DNA of 64,000 bases from NCEH01 sp040049195 (GTDB lineage: Bacteria; Pseudomonadota; Alphaproteobacteria; Rhizobiales; Xanthobacteraceae), in assembly GCF_040049195.1 (NCBI RefSeq), contig NZ_JBDZDL010000001.1; one strand, written 5' to 3'. The position numbers and the translations under genes were made by a program. Every line of letters starts with the position of its first letter. Within the stretch, counting starts at the first letter, position 1. The notes beneath the pieces were generated by a model. The model saw nothing but the letters and a program-made list of their open reading frames with translations. It ran no database searches and was not told where the DNA came from. Below, piece by piece: positions 63,258 through 64,000 of this stretch.

Positions 63258-64000
63258 TCAGGCCGCGCGGGACGCCGTGATGCCGTAGCGCGGGCCGGGC
63301 GTCGCGTGCATGAGCTGCTTCGCCAGCGCCTGGCGGGACGCCTCATAGGCGGTCCATTCGGCGCCGTCCTGGAGCGGCGGAATGGTCACCACCTCGCCTT
63401 GGTCGAAGCCGGCCAGTGCGGCATCGACCATATCCTCGGCGTGCATCACCCAGCTTTCCGGCACGTTGGAAATGTGCGCGCCGGCGACATCCCAGAATTC
63501 GGTGGCGGTCGCGCCGGGCAGCACGGCCTGGACCCGCACGCCCTTGTCCGCCAGCTCGTGCTGGAGCGATTGCGTCAGCGCCAGCACATAGGCCTTGGAC
63601 GCCCCATAGACACCGTTCAGGACCTCGGGCGCGATGGCGACGATGGACGAGATGTTGATGATGGCGCCGCGATTGCGCGCCACGAAGCCGGGCACCGCCG
63701 CATAGGTGAGGCGGGTGAGGGCGGTGACATTGATGTCAATCATCGCCTCCATCCGGTCCACGTCCGACTGGAGCAGGGGCGTGACGCCGCCAAAGCCGGC
63801 ATTGTTCACCAGCAGGGTGATGGCCGGATCGTCCCGCAGCACCTGTTCCACCCGCGCGAGATCCGGCGCCGCGCCGAGGTCGGCGGTGATGATCGACACC
63901 GCGCGCCCCGTCTCCTGGGTCAGCTTTGCCGCGACCGCGCTCAGGCGCTCCGTGTTGCGCGCCACCAGGATCAGGTCGAACCCGCGCCGGGCCAGCCGGT
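63258..64000 (-). CDS. SDR-family oxidoreductase, N-terminus cut by window edge
   Basis: The frame remains open to the window end. RLARRGFDLILVARNTERL is the end of the first Rossmann unit, TLLVNNAGFGGVTPLLQSD the NNAG block, IINISSIVAIAPEVLNGVYGASKAYVLALTQSL the Ser-Tyr-Lys active site, and VRVQAVLPGATATEFWDVAG the classic SDR tail. The cofactor-binding glycine motif is outside the window. Function is an unassigned NAD(P)-dependent alcohol or keto group oxidoreductase. Confidence 0.9.
   Translation of the reverse strand, partial: RLARRGFDLILVARNTERLSAVAAKLTQETGRAVSIITADLGAAPDLARVEQVLRDDPAITLLVNNAGFGGVTPLLQSDVDRMEAMIDINVTALTRLTYAAVPGFVARNRGAIINISSIVAIAPEVLNGVYGASKAYVLALTQSLQHELADKGVRVQAVLPGATATEFWDVAGAHISNVPESWVMHAEDMVDAALAGFDQGEVVTIPPLQDGAEWTAYEASRQALAKQLMHATPGPRYGITASRAA

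Noticed and set aside
61004..63346. N-terminal extension of the ligA frame to 63346
   Set aside because: The extension is antisense to the cytochrome gene; ligA starts normally at 61003.

Overview
The window is high-GC chromosomal DNA of an alphaproteobacterium in the order Hyphomicrobiales (Rhizobiales). A member of the Xanthobacteraceae (Xanthobacter/Azorhizobium/Ancylobacter-like) is my best guess. This rests on the gene set and gene order: phaB-phaA with divergent phaR, hemC-hemD-mitofilin-like-hemY opposite tsaD, dnaX-ybaB next to the small SRP RNA gene, groESL behind a CIRCE element, and two copies of the 16-bp ParB site parS. The parS sites suggest an origin-proximal location. No tRNA, rRNA, CRISPR array, insertion sequence or prophage was seen. 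Most of the window is core genome with short accessory stretches.

Layout. 1-5.3 kb: end of an acyl-CoA dehydrogenase, an exported metallo-beta-lactamase-fold protein, a 46-residue DUF3096 membrane protein, pyruvate phosphate dikinase, a 42-residue membrane protein and a host-attachment family protein. 5.3-12 kb: a flavin-dependent monooxygenase; a TetR regulator facing an SDR gene broken by a stop codon and a frameshift; then an EmrAB-type efflux pair with its own divergent TetR. Each TetR gene has a perfect palindrome in its divergent promoter region. 12-16.3 kb: histone-deacetylase-like enzyme, AIM24-like protein, a secreted pepsin-like aspartic protease candidate, and an HxlR regulator facing an NAD(P)H-binding protein. 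16.3-19 kb: groESL, with a promoter and CIRCE upstream and a REP pair, a terminator and a duplicated groEL tail downstream.

19-33 kb: lipoprotein, methyltransferase, NCS1 permease, VIT-family metal transporter, lepA, then a heme gene block (hemC, hemD, mitofilin-like, hemY, BtuF-like binding protein) read away from tsaD-gpsA. 33-42 kb: Dabb protein, EVE protein, topoisomerase IB, a methyltransferase, a PNPOx-fold protein, DUF423, acetyl-CoA synthetase, an orphan sulfate-binding protein, a thioredoxin-like [2Fe-2S] protein and leuB. 42-52 kb: an EamA exporter, parS copy 1, the polyhydroxybutyrate block (phaB, phaA, phaR), a degenerate GGDEF/EAL protein, rpmF, a parvulin, a HIT protein, ffs and parS copy 2. 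52-64 kb: dnaX-ybaB, separated from recR by a roughly 3.3-kb accessory cassette (HPP-CBS, SRPBCC-ArsR, AhpD-like/MarR); then an AT-rich orphan secreted protein, ligA, a triheme cytochrome c with an unusual duplicated C-terminal region, and the end of an SDR gene.

Central carbon genes recur. PpdK links pyruvate and PEP, Acs makes acetyl-CoA, and PhaA/PhaB divert acetyl-CoA to 3-hydroxybutyryl-CoA under PhaR. Replication and repair genes (dnaX, ybaB, recR, ligA, topoisomerase IB) cluster in the right half with the parS sites. The observations I rate highest are the two inverted parS sites sharing a 41-bp extended block, the pepsin-like protein, and the cytochrome c C-terminal repeat. I found no convincing new multi-gene defence or mobile system.
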